From contig CAJTTD010000002.1 in assembly GCA_910579205.1 (NCBI GenBank), positions 174,986 to 238,985 on the forward strand: a DNA stretch of 64,000 nucleotides. Reading direction: 5' to 3'. Origin of the DNA: an uncultured Christensenella sp. GTDB lineage: Bacteria; Bacillota; Clostridia; Christensenellales; Pumilibacteraceae. The translations under genes were made by a program, and so were the position numbers. How positions within the stretch are numbered: the first letter of the stretch is position 1; the number at the start of each line of letters is the position of its first letter. The notes under the pieces are model-generated. The model saw only the letters and a list, made by a program, of their open reading frames with translations. It was not told the DNA's origin and did no database searches. Below, piece by piece: positions 32,358-41,238 of this stretch.

Positions 32358-34958
32358 ATGGACGGATTGGTAGTACAGGACGAACAATCGCTCAACGAGC
32401 TGATTAAGCGCGTCCGCGCGGCGCAAGAAAAGTTTGCGACGTACACGCAAGAACAAGTTGACAAAATATTTTTAGCGGCGGCGACTGCTGCCGACAAAGC
32501 TCGGCTCGACCTTGCCGAAATGGCTGTTCAAGAGACAGGCATGGGCATAGTAGAGGACAAGGTAATAAAAAACCATTACGCCGCCGAGTATATCTACAAT
32601 ACGTACCGCGACGTTAAAACTTGCGACGTGGTAGACCGCGACGAAGCGTACGGTATAGAAGTGCTTGCAGAACCCGTCGGAGTTATCGCGGCGATCATAC
32701 CCACGACCAACCCCACGTCCACGGCAATATTCAAAACGCTGCTTGCGCTCAAAACGCGCAACGCGCTTATAATTTCGCCTCATCCGCGCGCAAAGAACTG
32801 CACTATAGCCGCGGCAAAGATAGTTCTCGACGCCGCCGTCAAAGCGGGCGCACCCGAAAATATAATCGGTTGGATAGACGTTCCCAGCGTCGCGCTCAGC
32901 GCGGCGGTAATGAGCGGCAGCGACCTTATATTGGCTACGGGCGGTCCCGGCATGGTCAAAGCGGCGTACAGCTCGGGTAAACCCGCCGTCGGTGTGGGCG
33001 CGGGCAACACTCCCGTTATAGTGGACAGCTCCGCCGATATCAAGCTTACGGCGTCGTCCATACTTCACAGCAAGTCGTTCGACAACGGCGTTATATGCGC
33101 GTCCGAGCAGTCCACCATCGTTCTTTCGGACGTGTACGACGAGTTCAAGAAAGAACTCGCGTACCGCGGCGCGTACTTCCTTAACGCCGAACAGATAGAC
33201 AAAGTTCGCGCTACCATACTCATCAACGGCTCTATCAACGCCAAGATAGTAGGTCAGAGCGCGCCCTCCATCGCCAAGATCTGCGGGTTTGAAGTTCCCG
33301 ACAGCGCGCGCATCCTCGTGGGCGAAGTCGAGTCGGTGGATATAAGCGAGCCTTTTGCGCACGAAAAGCTTTCGCCCGTGCTTGCAATGTACAAAGCCAA
33401 GACGTTCGACGAAGCCATAGCCAAAGCGGAACGTCTCGTAGCGGACGGCGGTTACGGACACACGTCGGTCATTTACGCAAACGAGCGCACCGAAAAAGCC
33501 AAGCTCTCGCGTTTTGCCGATGCGATGAAGACTTGCCGCATACTTGTAAATACGCCCGCGGCGCAAGGCGGTATCGGCGACATATACAACTTTAAACTGC
33601 GTCCTTCGCTTACGCTCGGCTGCGGCTCTTGGGGCGGCAACTCGGTAAGCGAAAACGTTTCGGTCAAGCATTTGTTAAACTACAAAACGGTAGCCAAAAG
33701 GAGAGAGAATATGTTGTGGTTCCGCGCGCCCGAAAAGGTGTACTTCAAAAAGGGATGCATGCCCGTCGCTTTGCAAGAGCTTAAAGACATGGGCAAAAAG
33801 CGCGTGTTCATCGTAACGGACGAATTCTTGTTCAAGAGCGGATTTTCCAAGCTTGTGAGCGACCGTCTCAACGAAATGGGCATTGTCAACACGACGTTCT
33901 CCGACGTTCAACCCGATCCCACTCTCGCGTCTGCGCAAAAGGGCGCGGAAGCAATGCGCTCGTTCGAGCCCGACGCGATAATAGCTCTCGGCGGCGGAAG
34001 CGCGCTCGACGCGGGCAAGATAATGTGGGTGCTTTACGAACATCCCGACACCGACTTCGCCGACATGGCAATGCGCTTTATGGATATCAGAAAGCGCGTA
34101 TACCGTTTCCCCAAGATGGGCGAAAAAGCGTACTTCGTCGCTATCACGACCACTGCGGGCACTGGCTCGGAAGTTACGCCTTTCGCGGTCATAACCGATC
34201 AAGAAACGGGTCTTAAGTACCCGATCGCCGATTACGAGCTTCTGCCCAAAATGGCTATATGCGATCCCGAACTCATGATGAGCATACCCAAGGGACTTAC
34301 CGCCAATTCGGGCTATGACGCAATGGTCCACGCGCTCGAGGCGATAGCGTCCGTAATGGCTACCGACTTTACAAACGGTATAGCCAAAGAAGCGGTCAAA
34401 CTCATATTCGAATACCTTCCCTCAGCGTACAACAACGGCTCCGACGAGACGGCGCGTGGCGAAATGGCATATGCCGCAACTATGGCGGGCATGGCGTTTG
34501 CCAATGCGTTCCTCGGCGTTTGCCACTCCATGGCGCACAAGCTCGGCTCGTACCACCACTTGCCGCACGGCATGGCAAACGCGTTGCTGTTGCCTTACGT
34601 CATGCGTTTCAATGCTGTGGAAGCCCCGACCAAAATGGGCACGTTCCCGCAGTACGATCATCCCGTATGCTTGCATCGTTACGCCGAAGTCGCAGACATG
34701 CTCGGCATAAAGGGCAAGAACGACGAGGAAAAACTCGACAAGCTCATCAAAAAGCTCGACGATCTGCGTAAAGAGGTAGGCTTGCCCGAGAGCATCAAGG
34801 CGGCGGGCGTTCCCGAAGACAAGTTTATGGAACAGCTCGACGCTATGTGTCGCGATGCGTTCGACGACCAGTGTACGGGCGCCAACCCGCGCTATCCCCT
34901 CATAAGCGAGATCAAACAGATGTATCTCGACGCTTACTACGGCAAGGAAAGCAAATAA
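32358..34958 (+). CDS. adhE: Bifunctional acetaldehyde-CoA/alcohol dehydrogenase
   Basis: 866 residues, full length. The N-terminal aldehyde dehydrogenase half has IIPTTNPTST, GVGAGNTPVI and the catalytic Cys in GVICASEQS; the C-terminal iron-type ADH half starts near residue 455 and has GGGSALDAGK (NAD loop), TTAGTGSEVTPFAV and the iron ligands around GYDAMVHALE and CHSMAHKLGSYHHLPHG. It reduces acetyl-CoA to ethanol, recycling two NADH, a main fermentation sink; such proteins form spirosomes. RBS GGAGGT. Single gene with its own promoter. Confidence 0.97.
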   Translation: MDGLVVQDEQSLNELIKRVRAAQEKFATYTQEQVDKIFLAAATAADKARLDLAEMAVQETGMGIVEDKVIKNHYAAEYIYNTYRDVKTCDVVDRDEAYGIEVLAEPVGVIAAIIPTTNPTSTAIFKTLLALKTRNALIISPHPRAKNCTIAAAKIVLDAAVKAGAPENIIGWIDVPSVALSAAVMSGSDLILATGGPGMVKAAYSSGKPAVGVGAGNTPVIVDSSADIKLTASSILHSKSFDNGVICASEQSTIVLSDVYDEFKKELAYRGAYFLNAEQIDKVRATILINGSINAKIVGQSAPSIAKICGFEVPDSARILVGEVESVDISEPFAHEKLSPVLAMYKAKTFDEAIAKAERLVADGGYGHTSVIYANERTEKAKLSRFADAMKTCRILVNTPAAQGGIGDIYNFKLRPSLTLGCGSWGGNSVSENVSVKHLLNYKTVAKRRENMLWFRAPEKVYFKKGCMPVALQELKDMGKKRVFIVTDEFLFKSGFSKLVSDRLNEMGIVNTTFSDVQPDPTLASAQKGAEAMRSFEPDAIIALGGGSALDAGKIMWVLYEHPDTDFADMAMRFMDIRKRVYRFPKMGEKAYFVAITTTAGTGSEVTPFAVITDQETGLKYPIADYELLPKMAICDPELMMSIPKGLTANSGYDAMVHALEAIASVMATDFTNGIAKEAVKLIFEYLPSAYNNGSDETARGEMAYAATMAGMAFANAFLGVCHSMAHKLGSYHHLPHGMANALLLPYVMRFNAVEAPTKMGTFPQYDHPVCLHRYAEVADMLGIKGKNDEEKLDKLIKKLDDLRKEVGLPESIKAAGVPEDKFMEQLDAMCRDAFDDQCTGANPRYPLISEIKQMYLDAYYGKESK

Positions 34959-35057
34959 TATCGGTCGTTTGTCGCAGCCCGTGCAAAGCGGATACCGCAT
35001 ACTGTACGGGCGCGGCGGACATACCGTACGGCAGACATGATAAGGAGATAATGAATT

Positions 35058-35807
35058 ATGTCATACAACGAGATCGCAACAAGACCCAATAAGACCATAT
35101 ACCGCGACGGCGACGTGTGCTACAAGGTTTTCGCGGCGGACTACGTTAAGTCGGATATCTTCAACGAGGCGCTCAATCAGACGCGCGTAGAGGAGACCGG
35201 GCTGTTTATCCCCAAAGTCCACGAAGTGAAAAAGCTCGACGACGGCAGACTTGCTATCGTTATGGACTATGTGGAAGGCAAATCGCTTGCCGCGCTCATT
35301 CAAGAAAACCCGAGCAAAAAGGGCGAGTATCTCAAAAGATTCATAGACATCCAGCTCGCTATGCACAAGCTTACCGCGCCCGAGCTCAATAAGCAGCGCG
35401 ATAAATTTTCGCGCAAGATCGAGCTTTCGGGGCTTGACGCCACTACGCGCTACGAGCTTCACGCCCGTCTCGACTCCATGCCCAAGCACAAAAAACTTTG
35501 CCACGGCGACTTTAACCCGACCAACGTGATAATAACTTCGGACGACCGCGCGTGCATAATCGACTGGTCGCACGCCACTATAGGCAATGCGTCCGCCGAC
35601 ACCGCGCGCACGTATTTGTTGTTCAAGCTCGCGGGCGATGACAAAACCGCCGAAGATTACATGACGTTGTTCTGTAAAAAAGCGGACACGGCGCGCCAGT
35701 ACGTAGATCAATGGCTGCCCGTAGTCGCGGCGTCGCAAATGGTAAAGGGCAAGCCGCAAGAACGCGAAATGCTCGCCAACTGGGTAAACGTTTGCCAGTA
35801 CGAATAA
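35058..35807 (+). CDS. Aminoglycoside phosphotransferase/choline kinase-family protein
   Basis: 249 residues. The APH fold is shown by IVMDYVEGKSLAAL (hinge), the Brenner motif LCHGDFNPTNVI (catalytic Asp and Asn) and IIDWSHATIGNASAD (metal-binding Asp). Proteins of this length in Clostridia are usually of unknown substrate; it could phosphorylate a small metabolite. There is no evidence for antibiotic resistance. RBS AAGGAG. It lies 99 bases after adhE with no terminator between, so read-through is possible. Confidence 0.85.
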   Translation: MSYNEIATRPNKTIYRDGDVCYKVFAADYVKSDIFNEALNQTRVEETGLFIPKVHEVKKLDDGRLAIVMDYVEGKSLAALIQENPSKKGEYLKRFIDIQLAMHKLTAPELNKQRDKFSRKIELSGLDATTRYELHARLDSMPKHKKLCHGDFNPTNVIITSDDRACIIDWSHATIGNASADTARTYLLFKLAGDDKTAEDYMTLFCKKADTARQYVDQWLPVVAASQMVKGKPQEREMLANWVNVCQYE

Positions 35808-35821
35808 TATCGGCTCGGCAT

Positions 35822-35947
35822 AGGACGGGGCTTTACGGACCGACACGTGTCAACGCTGTCGGCAATGCGAAGTCCGCACTGAAAATTTAATCATAGGGAA
35901 AAACAAGTGCGGCGCGGTTATATAGTTTTTATGTGATTGCGCCGCAC
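35822..35947. promoter_or_regulatory. Structured leader before the hydrogenase locus
   Basis: A hairpin CCGACA/TGTCGG (35840-35845 with 35857-35862) and a perfect 9-bp inverted repeat GTGCGGCGC/GCGCCGCAC (35907-35915 with 35939-35947) that ends 21 bases before the first ATG. No consensus promoter is seen here, unlike elsewhere in the window. Confidence 0.5.
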
Positions 35948-35968
35948 GTATATAAGGCGGTATTAATT

Positions 35969-36214
35969 ATGGTATTAAGCGTATGCGTAGGCAGTTCCTG
36001 CCATTTAAAAGGTTCCTACGACGTGATAGAGGCGTTTAAAAGCCTCATCGAAAAACACAACGTGAGCGATAAGATAGAGCTTCGCGCTTGCTTTTGTTTG
36101 GGACGCTGCTCCGAAGGCGTATCGGTAAAGGCGGACAACAACTACATACTTAACGTAAACGCGACCAACGCGGAAGAAAAGTTCGTAAAAGAAGTTCTGC
36201 CGCTGATAGGGTAA
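35969..36214 (+). CDS. Thioredoxin-like [2Fe-2S] ferredoxin
   Basis: 81 residues from the ATG at 35969 (RBS AAGGCGG). Four cysteines in the pattern of NuoE/HndA-type thioredoxin-like ferredoxins: CVGSSC near the N-terminus and CFCLGRC in the middle. It likely carries electrons to or from the hydrogenase encoded 3 bases downstream. Such small proteins are regularly found beside sensory [FeFe] hydrogenases. First gene of the locus. Confidence 0.85.
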   Translation: MVLSVCVGSSCHLKGSYDVIEAFKSLIEKHNVSDKIELRACFCLGRCSEGVSVKADNNYILNVNATNAEEKFVKEVLPLIG

Positions 36215-36217
36215 AAA

Positions 36218-37948
36218 ATGTTTTATTTGGATTTTCAAAAAGCCAACTGCAAAAACTGCTATAAGTGTTTGCGGTCTTGTCCCGTCAAGGCTATAGACGC
36301 GCGAGACAATCAGGCTAAAATAATCGAGAGCCGTTGTATACTGTGCGGGCATTGTACGCATGTCTGTCCGCAGAACGCAAAGCGCGTCCATGATGACACT
36401 TTCGTTATAGAACAGCTGTTGTCCAAGAAAAAGGACGGCGTGTTGGCGTCCGTAGCCCCGTCGTTCGTATCGTCGTTCGGTCTCGATTCGTTTGAACCCA
36501 TGCGCGAGGCGCTTAAATCGATAGGCTTTACCGACGCGTTTGAAACGGCGGAGGGCGCGGCGGCTGTAACCATGGAGTACAAGAAGCTCGTACAGTCGGG
36601 CAAGTACGAAAACATTATCACATCCGCATGTCCCGCGGTAAACCGCGCTATACAGCTATATCATCACGATGTGCTCAAATACTTGGCGCCCGTCGATTCG
36701 CCTATGGTGGCGCACGCCAAGATATTGCATGCGCGCTATCCCAAATCGGAGATCGTTTTCATAGGTCCTTGTATAGCCAAAAAGCGCGAGGCGAAGGAAA
36801 GCGGCATAATAGCGGGCGCGCTTACGTTTGAAGAGCTTGCGGAAATGTTCGCAAAGCGCGGCATAAAGCTCGGTTTCGACGGCGTACTTACGGACGGCGA
36901 AGCCGCAGAAGAGGCAGCCGCGACGGCGGGCGGAGCAAAAGAGATACTGCCCAACGTTAAAGACGGCAAATACCACGCCAAGTTCTATCCTATATCACGC
37001 GGCGTGATAAAATCGTTCGACGATCTGCCGTCGGGATACGAATACATAGCGGTGGACGGCGTAAAGAGACTTGACGATGCGCTTGACGATATAAAGAACG
37101 TCAGCGGCGTGTTTTTGGAGATAAACGCGTGCGAGGGCGCGTGCGTAAGCGGTCCTTGCGCTATAAAGAGAAAGGGCGGCACAGTGAATGCAAATGTGCT
37201 CGTGCGCAATTACACCAATCGCGCTGCAGCAGACGCTATCGCCGATTATCCGTCTCTTGCGGCAGTGAGGCAGCCGCTCACGGCGGGCGACAGAATGCCT
37301 ACCGACGATGAGATAGGTCAGATACTCGCCAAAACGGGCAAGACAAAGCCGTCCGACGAGCTTAACTGCGGAGCATGCGGATATTCGACGTGCCGCGAAA
37401 AGGCTTGGGCTGTCGTCAACGGTTATGCCGAAGTGGAAATGTGCGTGCCGTACATGCGCGAGAAAGCCGAGTCAATGGGCAACGTGATAATCGAAAACAG
37501 TCCCAACGGTATCATAGTCTGCAATTCCGATCTTAAAATATCGGAGATCAACAGACGCGCGGAGGAACTGATCGGTATAAAGTCTCCCGAGTACATATTC
37601 GATTGCTTCGATCCTACGCATGTATTCAAAGCTGCGGAAAGCGGGCATGCTTCGCATGTCGAAAAGATCAAGCTGGAAAAAACGGGAAAATTCGTAAATA
37701 TAAATATCGTTCCGCTTCAAAAGGAGAAAGCGATCCTCGTCGTGCTTACGGACGTAACGGACAAGGTGAATTTCGACGCGGAACTTGACAAAGTAAAAGC
37801 GGATACTATGGAAGTAACCGCAACGGTCATAGACAAGCAGATGCGCGTCGCGCAAGAGATCGCGTCGCTGCTCGGCGAAACGACGGCGGAGACCAAGATC
37901 GCGCTTTTAAAACTCAAGGACGCTATGTTAAAGGAAAAGAACAGTTGA
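36218..37948 (+). CDS. PAS-domain sensory [FeFe] hydrogenase (group C, HydS-like)
   Basis: 576 residues. N-terminal 2[4Fe-4S] domain (C11, C14, C17, C21; C40, C43, C46, C50). The H-cluster domain has L1 TSACP (135-139, Ala in place of the proton-relay Cys), L2 FIGPCIAKK (181-189) and L3 EINACEGACVSGPC. Then an extra Fe-S module (NCGACGYSTC...C, 383-409) and a PAS domain (about 420-520), ending in helices. This is the layout of group C hydrogenases, thought to sense H2 rather than turn it over fast. Its stop overlaps the TTG start of the phosphatase gene, so it probably signals through that protein. Confidence 0.9.
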   Translation: MFYLDFQKANCKNCYKCLRSCPVKAIDARDNQAKIIESRCILCGHCTHVCPQNAKRVHDDTFVIEQLLSKKKDGVLASVAPSFVSSFGLDSFEPMREALKSIGFTDAFETAEGAAAVTMEYKKLVQSGKYENIITSACPAVNRAIQLYHHDVLKYLAPVDSPMVAHAKILHARYPKSEIVFIGPCIAKKREAKESGIIAGALTFEELAEMFAKRGIKLGFDGVLTDGEAAEEAAATAGGAKEILPNVKDGKYHAKFYPISRGVIKSFDDLPSGYEYIAVDGVKRLDDALDDIKNVSGVFLEINACEGACVSGPCAIKRKGGTVNANVLVRNYTNRAAADAIADYPSLAAVRQPLTAGDRMPTDDEIGQILAKTGKTKPSDELNCGACGYSTCREKAWAVVNGYAEVEMCVPYMREKAESMGNVIIENSPNGIIVCNSDLKISEINRRAEELIGIKSPEYIFDCFDPTHVFKAAESGHASHVEKIKLEKTGKFVNINIVPLQKEKAILVVLTDVTDKVNFDAELDKVKADTMEVTATVIDKQMRVAQEIASLLGETTAETKIALLKLKDAMLKEKNS

Positions 37949-39105
37949 GTTACTTTATTGACAGAGGCTATACCTCGCTTAACCATCACGGCGAAGAGCT
38001 TTGCGGCGACCGCGTGGAATGCGCGGAAAGCGGCGAGTGGATAACCGCGGTGTTGTGCGACGGAATGGGCAGCGGAGTCAAAGCCAATATACTCGCTACG
38101 CTGTCGTCCAAGATATTGTGTACTATGCTGTCGGCGGGCGTGCCCATAAAAGATTGCATAGAAACTCTTATCGCGTCGCTGCCCGTGTGCAAAGTGCGCA
38201 ACGTCGCGTACGCCACTTTTTCCGTTTGTCATATCAACGGCGAAGGAAAAGGCGAGCTGTTGGAATTCGACAATCCCGCCGCAATACTTTTGCGGGACGG
38301 CAATGCAGCCGATCTCGACAGACAAAAAACCGAAGTTTGCGGAAAGACCGTATATATGACCGACCTCGCGCTCAAGCCGAACGACGCGCTTGTGATAACG
38401 AGCGACGGCGTGGAACACGCGGGGATAGGCATGCTCATGAACTTCGGTTGGGAGCGACCGCAGATAAAGGACTATCTGCGCCGCTCGATACGAAATGACA
38501 TGTCTGCGCGCGCCATATCTGCGTCGCTTGCGGGCGAGTGCAACGAGCTGTACATGGATATGCCGGGCGACGATACTACCGTTTTAAGCGTAAAGGTGAA
38601 AGAGCGGCAGCCCGCCGCGGTGTTTGTCGGTCCGCCCATTTACAAGACGGACGACAGCAAGTACGTCAAACAGTTTATGGATCTGCCCGGCAAAAAGATA
38701 GTTTGCGGCGGCACAAGCTCGCAGATAGTTGCGCGCGAGCTTGGAACGGAAGTTAGCACGAGCTGCGATTTTCCCGATAGGGATATCCCGCCGATAGGCT
38801 ACATAAAGGGCATAGACCTTACTACGGAGGGCGTTATCACTCTGAGACGGGTGCTCGAGCTGTCCGAACGTTATCTCGATCCGTCCGATTATAAGTCCAA
38901 AACGTTCGTCAAGCGCGACGGCGCGACGTTGCTATCGCGGTTGCTCTTCGAGGATACGACAGACCTTGACTTTTTCGTCGGTCAGTCTATCAACGAGGCG
39001 CATACAGGTCTGCCTATAGAAACCACAATGAAACTCAAGCTCATAGACAAGCTTGCGGAAAACTTGCGGCGCATGGGCAAGACGGTAAACATACGTTACA
39101 ACTAA
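37945..39105 (+). CDS. SpoIIE/PP2C-type Ser/Thr phosphatase
   Basis: 386 residues from a TTG at 37945 (RBS AAAGGAAAAG), overlapping the hydrogenase stop by 4 bases. The PP2C-like core covers residues 1-220: GEELCGDRVECAE, VLCDGMGSGVKAN (metal-binding Asp and Gly), ITSDGVEHAG and DMPGDDTTVLSV. Residues 225-386 form a second, unrecognised domain with GGTSSQIVAREL. Such phosphatases are known partners of HydS-type hydrogenases and would pass the H2 signal by dephosphorylating a target. Confidence 0.88.
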   Translation: MSYFIDRGYTSLNHHGEELCGDRVECAESGEWITAVLCDGMGSGVKANILATLSSKILCTMLSAGVPIKDCIETLIASLPVCKVRNVAYATFSVCHINGEGKGELLEFDNPAAILLRDGNAADLDRQKTEVCGKTVYMTDLALKPNDALVITSDGVEHAGIGMLMNFGWERPQIKDYLRRSIRNDMSARAISASLAGECNELYMDMPGDDTTVLSVKVKERQPAAVFVGPPIYKTDDSKYVKQFMDLPGKKIVCGGTSSQIVARELGTEVSTSCDFPDRDIPPIGYIKGIDLTTEGVITLRRVLELSERYLDPSDYKSKTFVKRDGATLLSRLLFEDTTDLDFFVGQSINEAHTGLPIETTMKLKLIDKLAENLRRMGKTVNIRYN

Positions 39106-39110
39106 ACGCT

Positions 39111-39141
39111 GCGGCGCTAAACAAATGCGTAAACGCGCCGC
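39111..39141. promoter_or_regulatory. Inverted repeat GCGGCGC/GCGCCGC before the group B hydrogenase
   Basis: A 7-bp inverted repeat (39111-39117 with 39135-39141) with a 17-base loop and the same core as the one at 35907-35947. A second small hairpin (GCAGCC/GGCTGC, 39151-39165) lies next to the RBS. Confidence 0.45.
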
Positions 39142-39180
39142 GTAAACCACGCAGCCTACGGCTGCAAAAGGATATCACAC

Positions 39181-40674
39181 ATGGAAAACAGACTTTTCGA
39201 CACCACTGTACAACAGCTTAAATACGAAGTGATAAAGGAGTTGATCAAGGCATACGACAAAGGTCTTACCAACGATATTTATCACGATATCCCTATCGCG
39301 ATAATGCCGGGACCCAAGGCGAGCCTTCGCTGTTGCGTGTATAAAGAGCGCGCAATACTGCAAGAGCGGCTGAAAATGGCGATGGGCGGCGATAAAAATA
39401 ACCCCAACGTCGTGGAAGTCATAGACATCGCTTGCGACGAATGTCCCGTAGACGGAATATTCGTAACGCCCGCTTGCCGCGGTTGCATTTCGCACAGATG
39501 TGCCGAAGTGTGTCCCAAAAACGCGATAACCATAGAGGACAAGCACGCCGTGGTGGATAAATCCAAGTGCATAGAGTGCGGCAAATGCACGCAAGCTTGT
39601 CCTTATAACGCCATAATCTTGCAAAAACGTCCTTGCGTGTTGAGTTGTAAGGCGGGCGCGATAAGCGTAAACTCCGACAAGAAAGCCGTAATAAACAACG
39701 ACAAATGCGTCGGTTGCGGCGCGTGCGTGTATCAGTGTCCTTTCGGCGCTATCGCAGATAAGTCGTACATACTCGACGTTTTGGATATACTCAAAAACTC
39801 CGAAAACAATACAAAGTACAAAGTATACGCCATAATAGCTCCGTCCATAGTCGCACAGTTCAATTACGCGCGCATAGAGCAAGTCATCACGGGCATGAGC
39901 GAGCTCGGCTTTTTCCAAGTGATAGAGACCGCGCTCGGCGCAGACATGACGCTCAATCTCGAAGCCGACGAATTAAAAGAACACGGCACTTTGACTACGT
40001 CGTGCTGTCCGAGCTTCGTTAAGTACATACAGATAAATTTCCCCGACCTTGCCAAGTATATCTCTTCCACGCCGTCGCCCATGGTAATGACGGGAAAACT
40101 CATCAAAAAGCTCGAACCTACGAGCAAAGTGATTTTCGTAGGTCCTTGTTCGTCCAAGAAGTTCGAGTTTGAGCTCGATATAGCCAAAGACTACATCGAC
40201 AGCGTTATTTCTTTCGAGGAACTGCAAGCGTTTTTGGACGCGCGCAACATAGACGTATCCACGCTTAAAGATACCGCTCTCGACAACGCGTCGTATTTCG
40301 GCAGGATATTCGCGCGCTCGGGCGGCATTACGGAAGGGGTTACCGCGCTCGCCAAAGAACGCGGTTTCGAGGCGAAGCCCGTCGCAATGAGCGGGCTTGA
40401 CGAATGCAAAAAACAGTTGCTGCTGTTTAAAGCGGGGCGGTCGCCGTTCAACTTCTTCGAGGGCATGGCGTGCGACGGCGGTTGCGTAAACGGCGCGTTA
40501 TGCTTGCACCACGGACCCAAGAGTTTGACGGACGTCAACCGTTACGGCGCGGAAGCAAAGGAAAAAACGGTGGACAACACGGTCAAGCTGTACGACATGG
40601 CGGGAGCGGGCAAGTCGGAAGACGGCACGGCAAAGGACGAAGCGGCAGCCGCGCTCGAAAAAAAGAACAAATAA
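39181..40674 (+). CDS. Monomeric [FeFe] hydrogenase, group B
   Basis: 497 residues. The N-terminal third carries several 4Fe-4S motifs (CDECP; CRGCISHRCAEVCP; CIECGKCTQACP; CVGCGACVYQCP). H-cluster motifs: L1 TSCCPSF (273-279), L2 GPCSSKK (321-327) and L3 MACDGGCVNG (429-438); the proton-relay Cys of L1 is present, so catalysis is plausible. The sequence pattern fits group B, often found with the group C sensor. Residues 465-497 are a charged tail. It is probably the effector or the regulated enzyme of this H2-sensing locus. No maturases HydEFG are in the window. Confidence 0.9.
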   Translation: MENRLFDTTVQQLKYEVIKELIKAYDKGLTNDIYHDIPIAIMPGPKASLRCCVYKERAILQERLKMAMGGDKNNPNVVEVIDIACDECPVDGIFVTPACRGCISHRCAEVCPKNAITIEDKHAVVDKSKCIECGKCTQACPYNAIILQKRPCVLSCKAGAISVNSDKKAVINNDKCVGCGACVYQCPFGAIADKSYILDVLDILKNSENNTKYKVYAIIAPSIVAQFNYARIEQVITGMSELGFFQVIETALGADMTLNLEADELKEHGTLTTSCCPSFVKYIQINFPDLAKYISSTPSPMVMTGKLIKKLEPTSKVIFVGPCSSKKFEFELDIAKDYIDSVISFEELQAFLDARNIDVSTLKDTALDNASYFGRIFARSGGITEGVTALAKERGFEAKPVAMSGLDECKKQLLLFKAGRSPFNFFEGMACDGGCVNGALCLHHGPKSLTDVNRYGAEAKEKTVDNTVKLYDMAGAGKSEDGTAKDEAAAALEKKNK

Positions 40675-40681
40675 CGAATCG

Positions 40682-40721
40682 AAGCGCGCGACGTAAACAA
40701 AGATCGCGCGCTTTGTATTTT
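40682..40721 (+). terminator. Probable terminator after the group B hydrogenase
   Basis: A 10-bp stem AAGCGCGCGA/TCGCGCGCTT (40682-40691 with 40704-40713), followed by TGTATTTT. Confidence 0.65.
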
Positions 40722-40726
40722 AAACT

Positions 40727-40744
40727 ATATAAAGCGCTTTATAT
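40727..40744. promoter_or_regulatory. Perfect 18-bp palindrome ATATAAAGCGCTTTATAT
   Basis: An 18-bp palindrome with no mismatch; a half-site (AATAAAGCGC) follows at 40751-40760. It stands 39 bases before the next ATG and could be the operator of that gene. Confidence 0.5.
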
Positions 40745-40782
40745 CGGTTTAATAAAGCGCGTTTACGGCAACAATCGTCTTT

Positions 40783-41169
40783 ATGAAAAGGACGTTTGTC
40801 GCCGTATTTTTATTTTTGATAGGTTTGGTCGCCACCGCCGTATGGTTCAGTCCGCTTGCCATGCGCGGCGGTTTTGCGTACCGCGATAACGAGCCTATAG
40901 AGCGTCTCGACGGTTTATGCTACGACGGCGCAAAGTATGCGCGCATCGATTTTGACGGCAATATAGACGACATGATGTCGGCGCTCGACAGCATGCTCGC
41001 CGTTACGGTAAAAGAGACCGAGTCGGGCGGTACTTATATAGTTTACGCGTACAGTCCGCGAGTTTTTGCAGTGGAAAAACTCGGCGACGGGCGGGAGTAT
41101 AACGTTATGGCTGCGTATTCGGACGGACATGTTTGCATAGGCACTCCCGTGCTTTCGGGAAGTTATTGA
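40783..41169 (+). CDS. Small secreted or membrane-anchored protein of unknown function
   Basis: 128 residues with an N-terminal membrane helix (residues 4-26, KRTFVAVFLFLIGLVATAVW) and an outside domain of about 100 residues. The pattern FDGNIDDMMSALDSML followed by YIVYAYSPRV faintly recalls YwmB-type proteins, which sit near spoIID/spoIIQ in Bacillus; this is only a suggestion. No clear RBS. It is 69 bases before the SpoIIQ-like gene and may be co-transcribed. Confidence 0.55.
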   Translation: MKRTFVAVFLFLIGLVATAVWFSPLAMRGGFAYRDNEPIERLDGLCYDGAKYARIDFDGNIDDMMSALDSMLAVTVKETESGGTYIVYAYSPRVFAVEKLGDGREYNVMAAYSDGHVCIGTPVLSGSY

Positions 41170-41238
41170 AAATTTTTTTGATTCGATGTATATAACGCCC
41201 TGCGTTGGCAATAATCAGCGGTACGGAGGAAAGGAAAC

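Noticed and set aside
35058..35807. Aminoglycoside resistance gene
   Set aside because: The APH fold is shared by many metabolic kinases; nothing in sequence or context points to resistance.
37945..37948. Frameshift between the sensory hydrogenase and the phosphatase
   Set aside because: The 4-base TTGA overlap with an RBS upstream is normal translational coupling; both proteins are complete.
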